A stretch of DNA of 64,000 nucleotides from Posidonia oceanica (GCA_037176725.1 JAZBRS010000020.1:90218001-90282000), one strand, 5' to 3'. Positions 33,400-45,599 are shown, counted from the stretch's first letter. A program made the numbers and translations. The notes: generated by a model from the letters alone, not told the origin.

Positions 33400-34790
33400 G
33401 GTGACTTACATGTTAGAAGGCTAACAATGCCCAAATGAATGCATGGGACTATGTGCAATGATATGGGGATACTATGCAAGGGTGCAAGTGCAGGGACCTA
33501 AGTGTAATTTTGGAAAACTATAGGGGCCTATGTGCAAAATGTTCCTAGGTGTGTGCAAAACAGGGTGAATGCATGCAAGAATGCTAATGCGACAATGCAT
33601 GGGCAGAATGCAGGGTTAACAGCAAGATATGCATGCAAAAATGTAAGAAAGGACCTAAATGCAATTTTAAAAACAAGTAGGACCTAAGTGCAATGCAAAG
33701 GAAGTGTGCAAACACGCAAGACTTGAAAAGCAGGGACTGACATGCAATTAAAACATTTTTATGGGTTTTTATGCAATGCAGTATGGTTTAAAACAGAAAT
33801 TAAATGCATGATATACAATTGATGGACTTAGATGCAATTAAAGTATTTTCAGGATTTTTTATACAATGCAATATGGTTTAAAACAGAAATTAAATGCATG
33901 ATATACAACTGCTAGGACCAAGATGCAATTAGAGTATTTTTTAGGGGTTTTTCTGCAATGCAATATGGTTTTAAATCATGCCTTAAATGAAATCTATAAC
34001 TAAATAGGACTAATGTGCAAATATAATAAAATGCAGGGCAAACAATGCAATGCAATAAGGTAAAATATGGTATTTAAATGTTGTGAATGCATGCTCTGGA
34101 CAAAATGCGATAAAAATAAAACACAGGATAAAAAATGCAATGCAATATGGCAAATATGCAATTTAAATGATTCTAATAACATGTAGAGGACTTATATGCA
34201 AATAGAATAAAATGCATGATTTAAAATGCAATGCAATATGGTAAAAATGCAAATTAAATGCAATCTTAAAGAGGCAGAGGACCTACATGCAAATAAAACA
34301 AAATGTAAAATAAAAGATGTAATGCAATATGGTAAAAATGCAAAATAAATGCAATCCTAAACAGGCAGAGGACCTATATGCAATTAAAACATAATGCCGA
34401 ATAAAAGATGCAATGCAATATGGTAAAATCCACATTTAAATGATATGCTGAAACTGCAGATGGACAAACTTGCAAATAAATCAAAACAGAAGATTTAAAT
34501 GCAATGCAATAAGATTTAAATGCAACATTAAATAATTTTTCAACTGATGAAGGACTGCAATGCAATTATTAGAAACTTAAGGGCCAAAATGCAATGCATG
34601 GTTTAAACTAACATTCAGATGCATTTTAAATAAATGTATGAAGGACCTGCATGCAAATAAAATATAGAAAAAGGCCAGATTGCAATGCAATATGATTTTA
34701 ATGCAAACTTAAATGAAATTCAAACCACAGCAGGACCCAAACACAAATAAAATAAATTACAGTAAAACATTTCAATGCATCAAATCAGCA
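33400..34790. repeat. AT-rich section with 'atgcaatgcaatatgg' words (TE-F)
   Basis: A loose repeat of about 70-110 bp combines 'gcaatgcaatatggt', 'aaatgcaa..taaatg' and 'aggacctaaatgcaaata'. TE-G LTRs have the homologous section at 38080-39300 and 59080-60300. No gene is visible. Confidence 0.65.
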
Positions 34791-34799
34791 TTAAATTAA

Positions 34800-35775
34800 A
34801 ACTATATCCAGCTACAGTGCTACAGTGTCGCCCGACACTACAGCACTGCAGCCGGAGAAGAAGGTGTGCACGGCGGCGATCCGACGCACGGGAGGCTGAC
34901 CTGAGGCATCCAAAGGCTGGAGTTGGGTCGTGTGGAGGCTTTGGTGGGCTCGGCGGCGATCGGCGTTGCTACCGGCCTAGTTGGTCTTCTGCTAGTGAAG
35001 CCAGAGGTGGAGGAGACGTGGAGGGTTGCTGCGATGCACGGAGGCAGTCGGGCAAGCTTGCCGATGCTCAAGCGAGGCTCACGGTGCTGTCACGGAGGCA
35101 CTGCGGTGGCGGAGACGTCTGGACGATCTCTGCAAATTTGTGCAGAGGATGCCGACGTCGGAATGGCTGCTGGAGGCTGCGAAAGGCAGCGGGCGAGGTC
35201 TGGACGGATTCCTGGAGGTGCGACGGAACTAGGGGGACGATCCAGAGAAGCGGAGTTGCCCAGGAACGCGGCACAGTTGGAGAGGCTCACCGGAGAAAAA
35301 GCACAGTGTGCGGTGGTTCTGGGGTGCTGCGGCTACTGCAGAGGTGCCAGAGGGCACAAGGGCGGTGGTGCGGAGGTGCCTGAGGCTCGAGCGGCTGGAG
35401 CGGTGCCGCGACCTCTACAAGTTTTGCAGAGGTGTCCGGCATGCGGCGAGGTCTGGAAGCTGTTGTTGCTGCTGCGGGCGAGGCTGGAGGCACGAGGGAG
35501 GTCCTGCGGTCATGCCCGAGGTACGTGCGGCGCAGGGGAGGCAACAGAGCAGCCGGCCGGTCACTACAACTTTTGCAGAGATCTCCGGCGGAGCCCAGGT
35601 ACGAGGGGGAGATGCTGCTGCTGCAGCAAGGCACCGGAGTGAGCCGCCGAGGGGAGGAGGAGCTGCCGGGAGGCAGTGGAGGGACAGCGAGGGCCTGGAA
35701 CGCTGAACGGGCGTCGGTGAAGACCTACCATCGCGAGGGAAGACAGAGCCCACGGCAGAGCTCGAAAAGCAGATA
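34800..35775. other. GC-rich island in TE-F LTR
   Basis: A sharp change to GC-rich sequence with many CpG sites, flanked by AT-rich sequence. Several overlapping ORFs (up to 239 codons) are open in different frames on both strands with no motif, as expected for GC-rich DNA. Homologous islands lie in TE-G at 39340-39720 and 60340-60720. In the LTR sense it lies upstream of the conserved 3' block. Confidence 0.6.
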
Positions 35776-36779
35776 AAGCAATAAAAAGCGGAAATTTAAA
35801 GCTAGAAAGCATCAGAGGCATGCAAGGAATTTAAAAACACATTTAGTTACCTGTGACGGCATTTGAGGCGCATTGGCAACGTGCAATGGGTTCGCTACTG
35901 CAGCCAGAGGTCGCAGAGGCGAGCGGGAGGCTGGGAAGTGTGTGGTGTGGTGCAGGTGAGTTACCGGCGATCTGAGGGTGCTCCAGATGCTCTCAGAAGT
36001 TGGTTTGGTGCACTGTGGCTGAGATGCAGATTTTTGGGTCGACTGCGGTCTTTTTTGGCTCAGCTAAGTGTAGTAAATCCGGTGTTCAGATCGTCCATGC
36101 ACACTGCCAAAGCTCGCGTGCACCGATCAGAATCAGGTTCACTATTAGCGACTGTGTCCGAGAAGGAAGACTTAACTCGAAAACACTTAAAAAAGGGAAA
36201 AAAGGAAAGAAAAGAAGAAGATAAGACAAATCAGAGTCGCCACCGTCTCTATTAAGTCGGGAGACAAGGAAAACCGGGGAAATGCATGAATAATCACGCA
36301 AAACCAAGCAAAAGATGCAATGCAAAAGAAATGAGATGCAAATGAATGCAAATGATGTGACTCATACCTAGGATAAGGGCAATATGGTCATTGCAGGCCA
36401 TGAGAAAGGGCAAGGACTCCTGTTACGTGCGGGGAAGGTGTTAGGCACCCCCGACACCCCGAGAATCGGTCTTTCTAGGCTTACGCTCGCATACGCAGGG
36501 AAATGCAGACTTTGAAAGCCTAAGTGCCATGAATGTCTAATTAGATGCTCATAGGTATGCTCTAAGTGATGGAAATGCGATGCAAGGAATTAAATGTGCT
36601 ATCTAAGCGCTCAGCAACGCTGTCTGTGTTCCGAACAGGGCGAACCTTGGTTCGTGAGAACTCCAGGCAGTAAGCATCACTGCCTTAAATGCAAATGCAG
36701 GCGATAAAACAAAACAGCGGTAAAACCAGGCAATGCGGGCGACATGCAAGGAAAAACAACGTCAAACATGCAAAACGGT

Positions 36780-37370
36780 GCGAGAAACGAAAGTTGGCAC
36801 GCAAAACGGTGCAAGAAACAATGCGGGCACGCAAAATGGTGTAAGAAACAAAGTAGGCACGCAAAACGGTGCAAAAAACAGAGTAGGCATGCAAAACAGC
36901 GCAAGAAACAAAGCAGACACGCAAAACGGTGTAAGAAACAAAGTCGGCATGCAAAACGGTGCAAGAAACGAAGCAAGCACGCAAAATGGTGCAAGGAACA
37001 AAGCATGCACGCAAAACGGTGCAAAAAACAAAGCATGCACGCAAAACGGTGCAAAAAACAAAGCAGGTATGCAAAACAGTGCAAGAAACAAAGCAGGCAC
37101 GCAAAACGGTGCAAAAAATAGAGCGGGAATGCAAAACAGTTCAAGAAACAGAGCAAACATGCAAAACGGTGTAAGAAACAAAGTCGGCACGCAAAACGGT
37201 GCAAGAAACGAAGCAAGCACACAAAACGGTGCAAGGAACAAAGCATGCACGCAAAACGGTGCAAAAAACAAAGCATGCATGCAGAACGGTGCAAAAAAAA
37301 GCAGGTATGCAAAACGGTGCAAGAAACAAAGCGGGCACGCAAAACGGTGCAAGAAACAAGCGAAACAAAA
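36780..37370. repeat. 30-bp tandem array with a 240-bp higher-order duplication (TE-G 3' LTR)
   Basis: About 19 units of 30 bp with the core GCAAAACGGTGCAAGAAAC. A block of eight units (from about 36841) is repeated 240 bp later (for example 'gtcggcatgcaaaacggt' at 36942 and its match at 37182). The period is a multiple of three, so both strands stay open and give 120-234 codon ORFs with ten-residue repeats; these are not genes. Confidence 0.9.
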
Positions 37371-40300
37371 CTTCAAAAAGCGATGCAATGTAGATGTAAA
37401 AACATGCAAAGGGGAAGAGCAAGGGAAGTAAGGAGACGCAAGCAGTGTAAGTGTGAGAACAAACACTGCTTATGGACCACACAATGCAGGTGTGAAGACC
37501 TATAAAGGGGAAAGAAGGCAAGTGGAGGGATCACCACTATTCTATGACTGTTTCCCACCAAAGTGTCCCACGATGTGTCTCGCATGCTGCCAAAAGCTCG
37601 CGGTGCAATCGGATCGTGGGAAAGGGGGAAGAAGGCCGCAATTAGTAGTGAATCCAGGGGAAACTCAACCCAAAAACACTAAGAGTACACGAAAAGAGAG
37701 AGAGGAGTAGATACGCAAGAATCGGAAGTCCTAATCTACATGCTCGGAAAGCGCAATGTAAAAACAATGCATGCAATGCAAATGATGTGCATTGAAGATG
37801 CTGTGCAGGAGTTCAGAAGGACTTACCTTGGGGATCTGAAGCCTGATCAGAGGAGAACTTGATCAACATTGAAGTCCGCTCCACCGGGGTGATCCAGGTA
37901 GCTTGGTTGTGAAGATCCAGTGGTCTGATTGGAAGATATCCAGGCTTCAAGGCAGAAGGCACAAGGGCCAGGGGAAGAGAAGGGATCTAAGTGTAAAAGG
38001 GGTCCTAGGGGTGTGCAGAACAGGTCCTCCCACATACATGGGAGCTAAGAGTGCTTAAAAGTGTGGAAAAAAGCTAAGTGCAGTGATGCATGGGTGCAAT
38101 GCATGCAAGAATGCAAAAAAGGACCTAAGTGTGATGTTTTAGAAAAGTTAAGGACCTATATGCATTGTTTTTGAAAAGTTAGGGGCCTATATGCAATGAT
38201 TTTGAAAAGTTAGGGGCTTATATGCAATGATTTAGAAAAATTAAGGGCTTATGTGCAATGTTTTTGAAAAATTGAGAGTCTAGATGCAATTATAATAAAA
38301 TGCAAGGTCTGAAACGCAATTTAATATGGTAGAGATACAATTAAATGATTTTTCTAAACATGCAGAGGACTAAAGTGCAATTTAAAATCATGTAGGGGCC
38401 AGAATGCAATTTTATAAGGAAAAAATGCAGTTAAATGATGTTGTGCATGCAAACAGTGGACTAAAATGCAATTTAAGATCATGCAGGGGCCAGATTGCAA
38501 TTTAATATGGTAAAATATGCAATTAAATGATTTTAAACAACATGCAAAAGATCAAAATGCAATTTAAAATCATGCAGGGGCTAAAATGCAATTTTATATG
38601 GAAAAATATGCAGTTAAATGATTTTTGTAAACATGTAGAGGACTAAAATGCAATTTAAAATCATGTAGGGGCCAGAATGCAATTTTATAAGGAAAAAATG
38701 CAATTAAATGATGCTGTGCATGCATGCAGAGAACCAAAATGCAAAAATAAAATAAAGCAGGATAAAAGTGCAATGCAATATGGTAAAATAAGAAATTAAA
38801 TGAATTTAACAACAGATCAGAGGATTGATTTGCAAATAAAATAAACAGAAGGACTAAAAAGCAATGTAATAAAGTAAAAAGAGGCATTTAAATGACATTT
38901 AACAACCACAGGACTTAGATGCAAAATAAAATAGTTGCTGGACTGGAAAATAAGAAATAGAAAAGTTATTTGAACTAGAGCAGGATCAACTTGCAAATAA
39001 AATAAATGACTGGGCTGGAAATAAATAAAACTAAAAAAGCTATAACTGCATGGGACTAACAAGTAATAAAAATAAAGAACTGGGCTTAAACTAAAAGAAA
39101 ACAGAAGTTTTTATATAGCAGTAGGACTAACATGCAAATAAGCGAAACTACGGATTTTTTATGCAATTTCATATGATTTTTATTCAGAATTAAATGAATC
39201 TTAAACTGTGGCCAAACTGGAAACTAAATAAACAAAATAGTAAGGCAGAAATGCAATTTCATGAAAAAATGGATAAGTTAATGAAAATAAAACGCAAGCG
39301 AAACGAAAGGCATTAAAATAATCTAAACACTGTAACGAAATGAAACAGAGGCCGGTGCCGGAGAAGGAGATGCACTTGGACAGTGCTAACGGGCTGGGAA
39401 GCTGCGCCGGAGGTGCACGGAGGCCGGAGGCGTGTCGTCGGGCCATGACGGGCGCTGGAGCGGACCGGAGGAGGCAGTGGAGCTCTGCAGAAGCTCTGGA
39501 AGCAGACCGGAGGCTGGAAGCATCGACGGCGGAAACGGAGGGCAGGACGGCATTGCTGGAACCTCCACGATGCTCGGAGGATCGACAGCAAGGGACGAGC
39601 GGGCCGGAGCGGCGATCTACGCACAGAAGCTCGTTGGAGAAGACAAGTCCTCAGCGGCGACGACTTCACGCGACAGGTGGCTAAACCCTAATCTAAGGGG
39701 CCGGGAAGTAGAAGAAGAAGAAAACTAAGCTACAGGGGCGAAGAGATACCTATATCGACGGCTGAGTTGTCCCCCCGACGTCAGTAGCTTTAGCAGAGGT
39801 CGGCGGTGGTGGTCCAGCTAGTACTAGCGTTCTGGGCAGTGCGCGAGGGTCAGGACCGACTCTTGGTGATGCTCCGATGCTTTCTGGATGCTCGGACGTG
39901 AGTTTGCAGGCCGGAGGAAGAAGATGCAATTTTTGGGTGCACAGAGACTTCCAGAGGTGGAGGGAGTGAAGTGTTGCTCCTCAGGCTGAGCGGAGGGCTC
40001 TGGTGCACTTCTGGGTGTCTGGTGAAGGTGTGTGGAGGCTTGAATTAGGCAGTGGGAGGCTGTGTTGGAAGTTGGCTGATGAGGTGGATTTTGGACAGAA
40101 ATGGAGGTAGCTGTTTGTGGTGGATGGTTCAGGCTGTGGTGAGTTGCTGGGCTGAAGCTTGGGAGGGTTGGAAAGGTGGAGTTCAGGTGAGTTGCTAGGA
40201 AGAATATGGGAAGGTTTGGAGGTCTGGAGAGTTGGGAATTCTGGGGAAGGTGGAGGTCGGTTCTGGTGCTGGAATTTTAGGTGTTTTGGGTGGAGCTTGG

Positions 40301-40739
40301 GTTGAAGCTGGGCGTGGGAGGATGGAGGTGAATGCTGGGATTTCAGATGAAGTTTGGGGGTGGATTTGCTGGAGTTTGGGAGGCTGAGGAGGGGTCTGAA
40401 GGGAGAAGGAAGATGCTGAATTTTCAAAGGAGGAGGAAGGGAATTCTGCTGGCTCTCACGCTCTCTCTGGCTCTCTCTGGATTGGCAAAAGGTGGTGGAA
40501 GGAATGCTGAAGGGCTAGTTTTATTGAGGAGGAGGAATGGGTGCTGGCACAAGTCGTGGATTTCAAATTCCATGGGTGCAGAGGCAACTGGAGCTGAGGG
40601 GAGACCGGCAAGGCAACAGGCATTAATGCTGCCAAAGAAGGGGATGGGAAAGCTGAGAAAAGGTGAGAGAGGAGAGGTGCTGTTGCTAAAGGTGATGGAG
40701 GGGGAGAATTTGGATTTTAAATCCGAGAGGGAATGCTGT

Positions 40740-41650
40740 TGCAGCTCGCGGGAGAGAAGAAGCAGAAGAAGAAGGAAAGGAGGGAAGGAGGAGGAAAGGC
40801 TGAAGCAAGTGGGCTGGGCTCGTGCGGGAAAAAGAAAGAAAAAGAAAAGAAAGAGAGTAGGGGAATGGCCAGTGGGCTAGACTGGACCAAAAAGGAAAAG
40901 AAAAATAAGAAAGAAAGGAAAGAGATAGGGAAGAAAGAAAAAGGAAGAAAAGGAAGAAGAAAAAATAAAATAAAAAGATTTGGAAATATTTTAGGGTGGT
41001 TGTTTTTAGGTCAGGATTTTTAATAAGATTTTTAATGGTTTTTTTTTAATTAGTTAATTAGGGTTGAGAGGGGTTTTAGCTTTGATTTTAGTTTTTATGA
41101 TTTTTCTTAAGTTTTCTTTAAATTGTTTTTTTTTAAAGTTTGTTTTAAATGTTCGTTAAGTTTTTTAATTGTTTTTAAGTTAAGTTTTTCTTGTTAAGCT
41201 TTCCCTCTTTTTTTCTTTTTAATTAGGTATTTTAAATTGTTTTAAGTTTTAAGTGTTTCCTTAGATTTGTTAATTGTTTTTTTAATTACTTATCCTGGGG
41301 TTTTTAATTGTTTCTTTTTTCCTAGGATTTGCTTTTTGTTATTTTTAAAAGGGTTTTTGCTTTTTTGTTTGTTTTGATTATATTTTTGTTTTGTTTGTTT
41401 TTAATAGCATTTTCCTCTTGTTTTTTATATTTTTTACATTGCTTTCTTAGTTTTTTTTAGTTGCTTTTAGTTGGATTTTTCTTTTAATTGTTTGTTCAAG
41501 TTTTTTAATTATTTCTTTTTAAGGTTTTGATTTGTTTCTCCTTATGTTTTCCTTTTTTAATTAGAGTTTTTTAAAGGTTTAGTGGAAGAAAGGAAAAGGA
41601 AAAGGAGAGGAAGAAGAAAAGAAAGAAATGGTGAAAGAAAGAAGAAAGAG
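40740..41650. repeat. Strand-asymmetric purine and T-rich tracts in TE-G 3' LTR
   Basis: A purine tract (40740-40975) is followed by a T-rich stretch with repeated 'ttttaattgtttttaag' (41000-41575) and a second purine tract (41580-41930). The 5' LTR has the same at 61740-62680. No gene is present. Confidence 0.75.
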
Positions 41651-42260
41651 AGGGAGGAAAGAAATTAAATGTTAGAAAATCAAGAGATAGGATAAAAATA
41701 AAATGAAATTACAGATAAAATACTGGATGGAAAGATGCACAAGGTGGGTGCACTGCCAAGCAAAAAATGGAGAGAGAAGGGAAGGAAAAGAAGGAGAATA
41801 AGAAGGAGGATAGAGAGGAGAGAGAAAAGAATAATTTTGGAGAGAGAAAAGGATAATTTGGAGAGATGAGGGGGATAGAGGCTTAGAAATGAAGTGGGAT
41901 TGGGTGAGTGTGGGACCTAGGGTTTCTAGTGTTTAACCTAGGGTTTGAAGTGGGATTTTGGAAGGTTTTTGGAAGGGTTTTGGGTGTAGAAAAAAGGTGG
42001 TTTTACCTAGATTTTCTAGGGTTTTTGGGAGTAGTTTTGGTTTGAAATTCTAAGGGTTTTTTGGGAGTGGTTTTCTAGGTTAGGAAGGATGGGTTTTCCT
42101 ATGGTTTTTGGGTGGTTTTTGGGTTTGGATAATGGGTGTGATTTTAGGTTTGGTTTTGGGTTTGATTTGAAAAGAAAGATGTGGTTTTGGGTTTATGTTT
42201 GGGTTCAGAAGCCACTAGAAGGATTCCATTGATTCAGCTTGTCAAAATGGGGTGTCTACC

Positions 42261-42274
42261 GATGCCCCTCCCTG
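42261..42274 (-). other. Polypurine tract of TE-G
   Basis: On the minus strand CAGGGAGGGGCATC precedes the 3' LTR and is identical to the TE-A tract. Confidence 0.85.
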
Positions 42275-42769
42275 AGTGAGGTCAAGCGAAGCGAGGCCAC
42301 TGCTTAGGGTTGACAAGACACCCCATCTGACCGACGGGAGCAGAAAATTACTATTGGTGTGAGTCACTTATTTGGCGGATGCACCGAACGTCGTGGCTCG
42401 TCGCCGTAATGCAAAATGCAGGTGCAGATGGATGGACTGCATTGTATGCAATGTATGCTAATGCTGATGCAATGCAGACAATGCTGATGATGCTGATGAT
42501 GTTGATGATGCCGATGCGGTTAGTCTAGTATGCAATGTTATAAAGAAGTGCGGAATCAATGCAAAAGGAATGCTAAAAGAGAAACTGCGATGTAGCGCAA
42601 AAATTTGGCAGTTGGTCCAAACTTGCGCAACAAGGCGAGGAAGAAAAGGGCAGCCTGTCCCCGCCTGGGGGAGCAAGCAAGCAAAAAGAAGCACGAAGGG
42701 AGAGGGGCATCCTCTCCTACCGTGGGGAGATGCGGGACTTTGTCTTCCTAGAACAAAGTCGCGCGAAGG

Positions 42770-43870
42770 AGGTGATAAGATATCGGACTTATCGGCCGGG
42801 GGATGATAGTTTACGGTCCTATCAACCGGAAGCGATAGTTTATGGTCCTATCAATCGGAAGGTGCAGTTGTGAGTGATAGTTACTGGATATTAGCCGTAA
42901 AACATGATTGCGTAGGATAGTTTCGGATATCAGCCAGAGAGCGATAGTTTACGGTCCTATCAACCGGAAGCGATAGTTTACGGTCATATCAACCGGAAGC
43001 GATAGTTTACGGTCCTATCAATCGGAAGCGATAGTTTACAGTCCTATCAACCGGAAGCACAATCATGAGTGATAGTTACTGGATATCAGCCATAAAACGC
43101 AAATGCCCACGATAGTTTTGGATATCAGCCAGAGAGCGATAGTTTACGGTCCTATTAACCGGAAGCGATAGTTTACGGGCCTATCAACCGGAAGTGATAG
43201 TTTACGATCCTATCAACCGGAAGCGATAGTTTACGGTCCTATCAACCGGAAAGGGCGTTTGCGAGTGATAGTTACTGGATATCAGCCGTATAACATGATT
43301 GCGTAGGATAGTTTCAGATATCAGCCAGAGAGCAATAGTTTACGGTCTTATCAATCAGAAGCGATAGTTTACAGGTCTATCAACCGGAAGTGATAGTTTA
43401 CGGTCCTATCAACCGGAAGCGATAGTTTACGGTCCTATCAACCGAAAGCGCAATCATGAGTGATAGTTACTGGATATCAGCCGTATAACGCAATTGCAGG
43501 TGATAGTTTTGGATATCAGCCAAAGATGAGTTTCGGATCATTAGGCAGAGAACGATAGTTTACGGTCCTATCAACCGGAAGGTGCAATTGCAAGTGATAG
43601 TTACTGGATATCAACCGTATAACACAACTGCAGGTGATAGTTTTGGATATCAGCCAAAGAACGATAGTTTACGATCCTATCAACCGAAAAGGGGTGATTG
43701 ATTGATTGATTGATTGACTGATTGATTGACTGATAAGATATCGGACTTATCGGCCGGCAAAGGAAAGGATGATAAGATATCGGACTTATCGGCCGGTAAA
43801 GGAATGAGTGATAAGATATCGGACTTATCGGTCGGCAAAAGAATAGGTGATAAGATATTGGACTTATCGG
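42770..43870. repeat. Hairpin array of TE-G (29-bp and longer units)
   Basis: Most units read 'gcgatagtttacggtcctat' plus 'caaccggaa' (29 bp); on the sense strand they hold GATAG...CTATC around ACCGTAA. They alternate with 'gatagttactggatatcagc' units. Four units with GATAAG-tccgatat-CTTATC follow at 43730-43870. A gatt/gact microsatellite lies at 43687-43735. The array corresponds to 8336-10330 of TE-A with different unit lengths and stem sequences. Confidence 0.85.
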
Positions 43871-43974
43871 CTGGCAAATGAATAGGTTTTGCGAGAGCAG
43901 ATCATCCCGTGATACCCAGGAATATCACGAGGGAAAGAGAGGGGGAATGATACCAAAGGGCGATCAAAAAGATG

Positions 43975-44001
43975 CCCCTGGTATCAGGATGATGCCAGGG
44001 G
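43975..44001 (-). other. Conserved CCCCTGGTATC hairpin (TE-G copy)
   Basis: CCCCTGGTATC (43975-43985) pairs with GATGCCAGGGG (43991-44001): 11 positions, one of them a T-G pair on the plus strand. The matching hairpin in TE-A is perfect over 10 bp. Confidence 0.65.
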
Positions 44002-44370
44002 TTGGCCAGCACGTCCTTGGCATCGAAAACAAAAGGGTGAAGACAAAACTGACGCATTTGCCAAACGAGTAGTTTGGGGTACCAGCCCCTGGAAGAAGAT
44101 CCGGACGATGGTGCTCGGCGGCTTTGCTTGTTTGGATGGCATGGGTCAACACTCAGATTGATTGAGGAGGACTTTCCTACGGTGTTTGGCAGCAAGTCTG
44201 GCCAGGGGCCCTGCAATATGATTGATGCGATCATGCATGCATTGGAGCAGATTTGAAATGCAAACAGGTGGCTCAGAACGCCTTTGTATTGATAGAACTT
44301 GATTACATGCCTGTGGCAGGCCAAAAGATACAGCATAAGAACTAAACAAGCAGACAGCTACATAGATGCC

Positions 44371-45573
44371 CTAGTCAATTCGAGCTTTCTTTGACTTTCT
44401 GGAGTCAGGGAACATGGGAGCACCAGGTGGTATCTCACTGATGGGCCAGAGCACTTGCACCTCTGTCAGGCATTCAGGAGTGCATCCCGAGCCTTGTGTG
44501 GATGCTATGTCAGTAGACCGCACTCCATGCTGCATCAGATCAGCTAGCTCAGTTGTAGCAGATGTTGAACCAAAAGGATATGCCTGGAGGAGCCTGGGGG
44601 CGGTGCTGTCTATAAAGGTGCCCTGCTGGAGGCCGAACTGCCGCATGACCCGAACGGGATGATATTCCACACCTCCGGTGAATCCTAGCAGCACCACAAG
44701 TCGTGCATCACGGGTGCCAAAGAAGATAGTGAAAGGCTCAGCCGCGGATAGTATGATGCGCCATGCTACGGTGTCGTCTGTCAGCTCTAATAGTTTCTTG
44801 TATTCTTCTGGGACGCTTTTGATTGTCCTGGCATGGCCGCTGTTGCAGTAAGCCTCAATAGCATTACCCCGGGAGTGCAGTATGTCCAGTTCTAGATGTG
44901 CAGCTAGCCAGATCTATACTAGCACTCCGCAGCCGTGGAAGTGGCGGCAGCGGTGAGAGATGTGGTCCAGCCCGTGATATGTTTCAGCCAAGACAACTGG
45001 TGCCAGGTCTATCTGCCTAGTCACCACAACTAGTGGGATTTCAGCAATTTCTATCGCAACTGTCATTCGGCCATGTGTGAATATTAGCTCACCCAGAAAT
45101 CGGGTGACAAATCCCCGAAGCCATAGATCGTCTCTGAGCTCAGCACGCTTGTCCACAATCTCATCAAAGTAAGTTAGGCGTAGCATGGGCGTAAGGCTGC
45201 TGGTGCAGACCAATCTTTGTTGGCACCGGTCAGTAGAGAGTCTAGATAGTTTGCAAAGGACCGCTATGTATTTGTCACGCCTCATGAAGATGGGCGGTCC
45301 CATTAGCCAGGAGAAGCCACAGATTCGGCGCACCTCTTCCAGTGAAGGTGTTAGCTCTGTCCTTCCGAAGCGGAAGACATGATGTGCCGGCTTCCAGAAT
45401 CTTGTGGCAGCGCACAGGAGGTGTCGGCTTACTTCGACATCAGCAGCCTTCAGCAATTTTGTTGGTATACCCCAGAGGCGCAGTTTTTCACAGTCATCCT
45501 GGGTAAGCTTGCCAATCCAACCCCGCAGGGTCTCAGAATAGTGTACTAGGGTCCCAAGAGTGGGGTAACCCAT
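44371..45573 (-). pseudogene. TE-G accessory ORF, DUF7745-like, one premature stop
   Basis: A single frame runs from the ATG at 45573 (MGYPTLGT, conserved in TE-A) to 44371, about 400 codons, broken only by a TAG at 44914-44916. TE-A has Gln (CAG) there. The frame is open upstream to about 45610 without another ATG. Motifs in order: KLLKAADVEVSRHLLCAATR, FGRTELTPSLEEVRRICGF, LIFTHGRMTVAIEIAEIPLV, DLAPVVLAETYHGLDHI, and a basic end KSKKARID that could be a nuclear signal. The pattern resembles DUF7745 proteins common in plant transposons (from memory). No membrane segment or signal peptide is evident, so an envelope role is unlikely. The same ORF at the same place in TE-A shows that it belongs to the element. 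Confidence 0.75.
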
Positions 45574-45599
45574 GGCGCAGGCCGCAGAGTGAAACAAAC

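Larger units (their letters stand above)
32020..36068 (-). mobile_element. TE-F: 3' part of a family-I LTR, interrupted by TE-G
   Basis: The plus-strand start TGTAGTAATCC is the complement of the ..GGATTACTACA LTR end. The order is the same as in TE-G: conserved block with hairpin (32290-32635), tandem array (32640-33150), AT-rich part with repeated 'tgcaatgcaatatgg' words (33400-34790), GC-rich part (34800-35775). It then breaks at 36068, where TE-G begins inside sequence matching TE-G 39910 ('gatgcagatttttgggtc'). The LTR start should lie beyond TE-G. Candidate duplicated target for TE-F: atatg (32015-32019). Confidence 0.85.
36069..42260 (-). mobile_element. TE-G 3' LTR (6.2 kb)
   Basis: The LTR spans 6,192 bp from the polypurine tract at 42261 to the ..TTTACTACA end at 36069. 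Its first base is changed (GGTAGACACC instead of TGTAGACACC). In sense order it has a G/T-poor start, purine-rich tracts (41580-41930), a T-rich/A-rich part (41000-41580), a GC-rich part (39340-40900), an AT-rich repeat section (38080-39300), the 30-bp array (36780-37370), and the conserved 3' block (36290-36690). The hairpin at 36632-36654 has one mismatch. Confidence 0.9.
42275..44370 (-). other. TE-G 3' non-coding region
   Basis: This region lies between the accessory ORF and the polypurine tract. It contains 'gtgagtcactta' near 42360 shared with TE-A and TE-B, a single 38-bp-like unit (42640-42725), the hairpin array (42770-43870), the conserved hairpin (43975-44001) and 'agacaaaactgacgc' shared with TE-A 10494. 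No gene is visible. Confidence 0.7.

Noticed and set aside
34775..35821. Overlapping ORFs up to 239 codons in GC-rich sequence, also at 39313-39728 and 60305-60668
   Set aside because: Open in many frames on both strands because stop codons are rare in GC-rich DNA; no domain, and the two TE-G LTR copies do not conserve the proteins.
36677..37521. Long repeat proteins on both strands (up to 234 codons), also at 57866-58588 and 63223-63994
   Set aside because: The 30-bp arrays give ten-residue periodic frames on both strands; both LTRs of one element repeat the same artefact.
37453..37710. Identical 85-codon ORFs at 37453-37710 and 58456-58713
   Set aside because: They are antisense to TE-G, lie in the identical LTR tract and show no motif; identity follows from the LTR pair.
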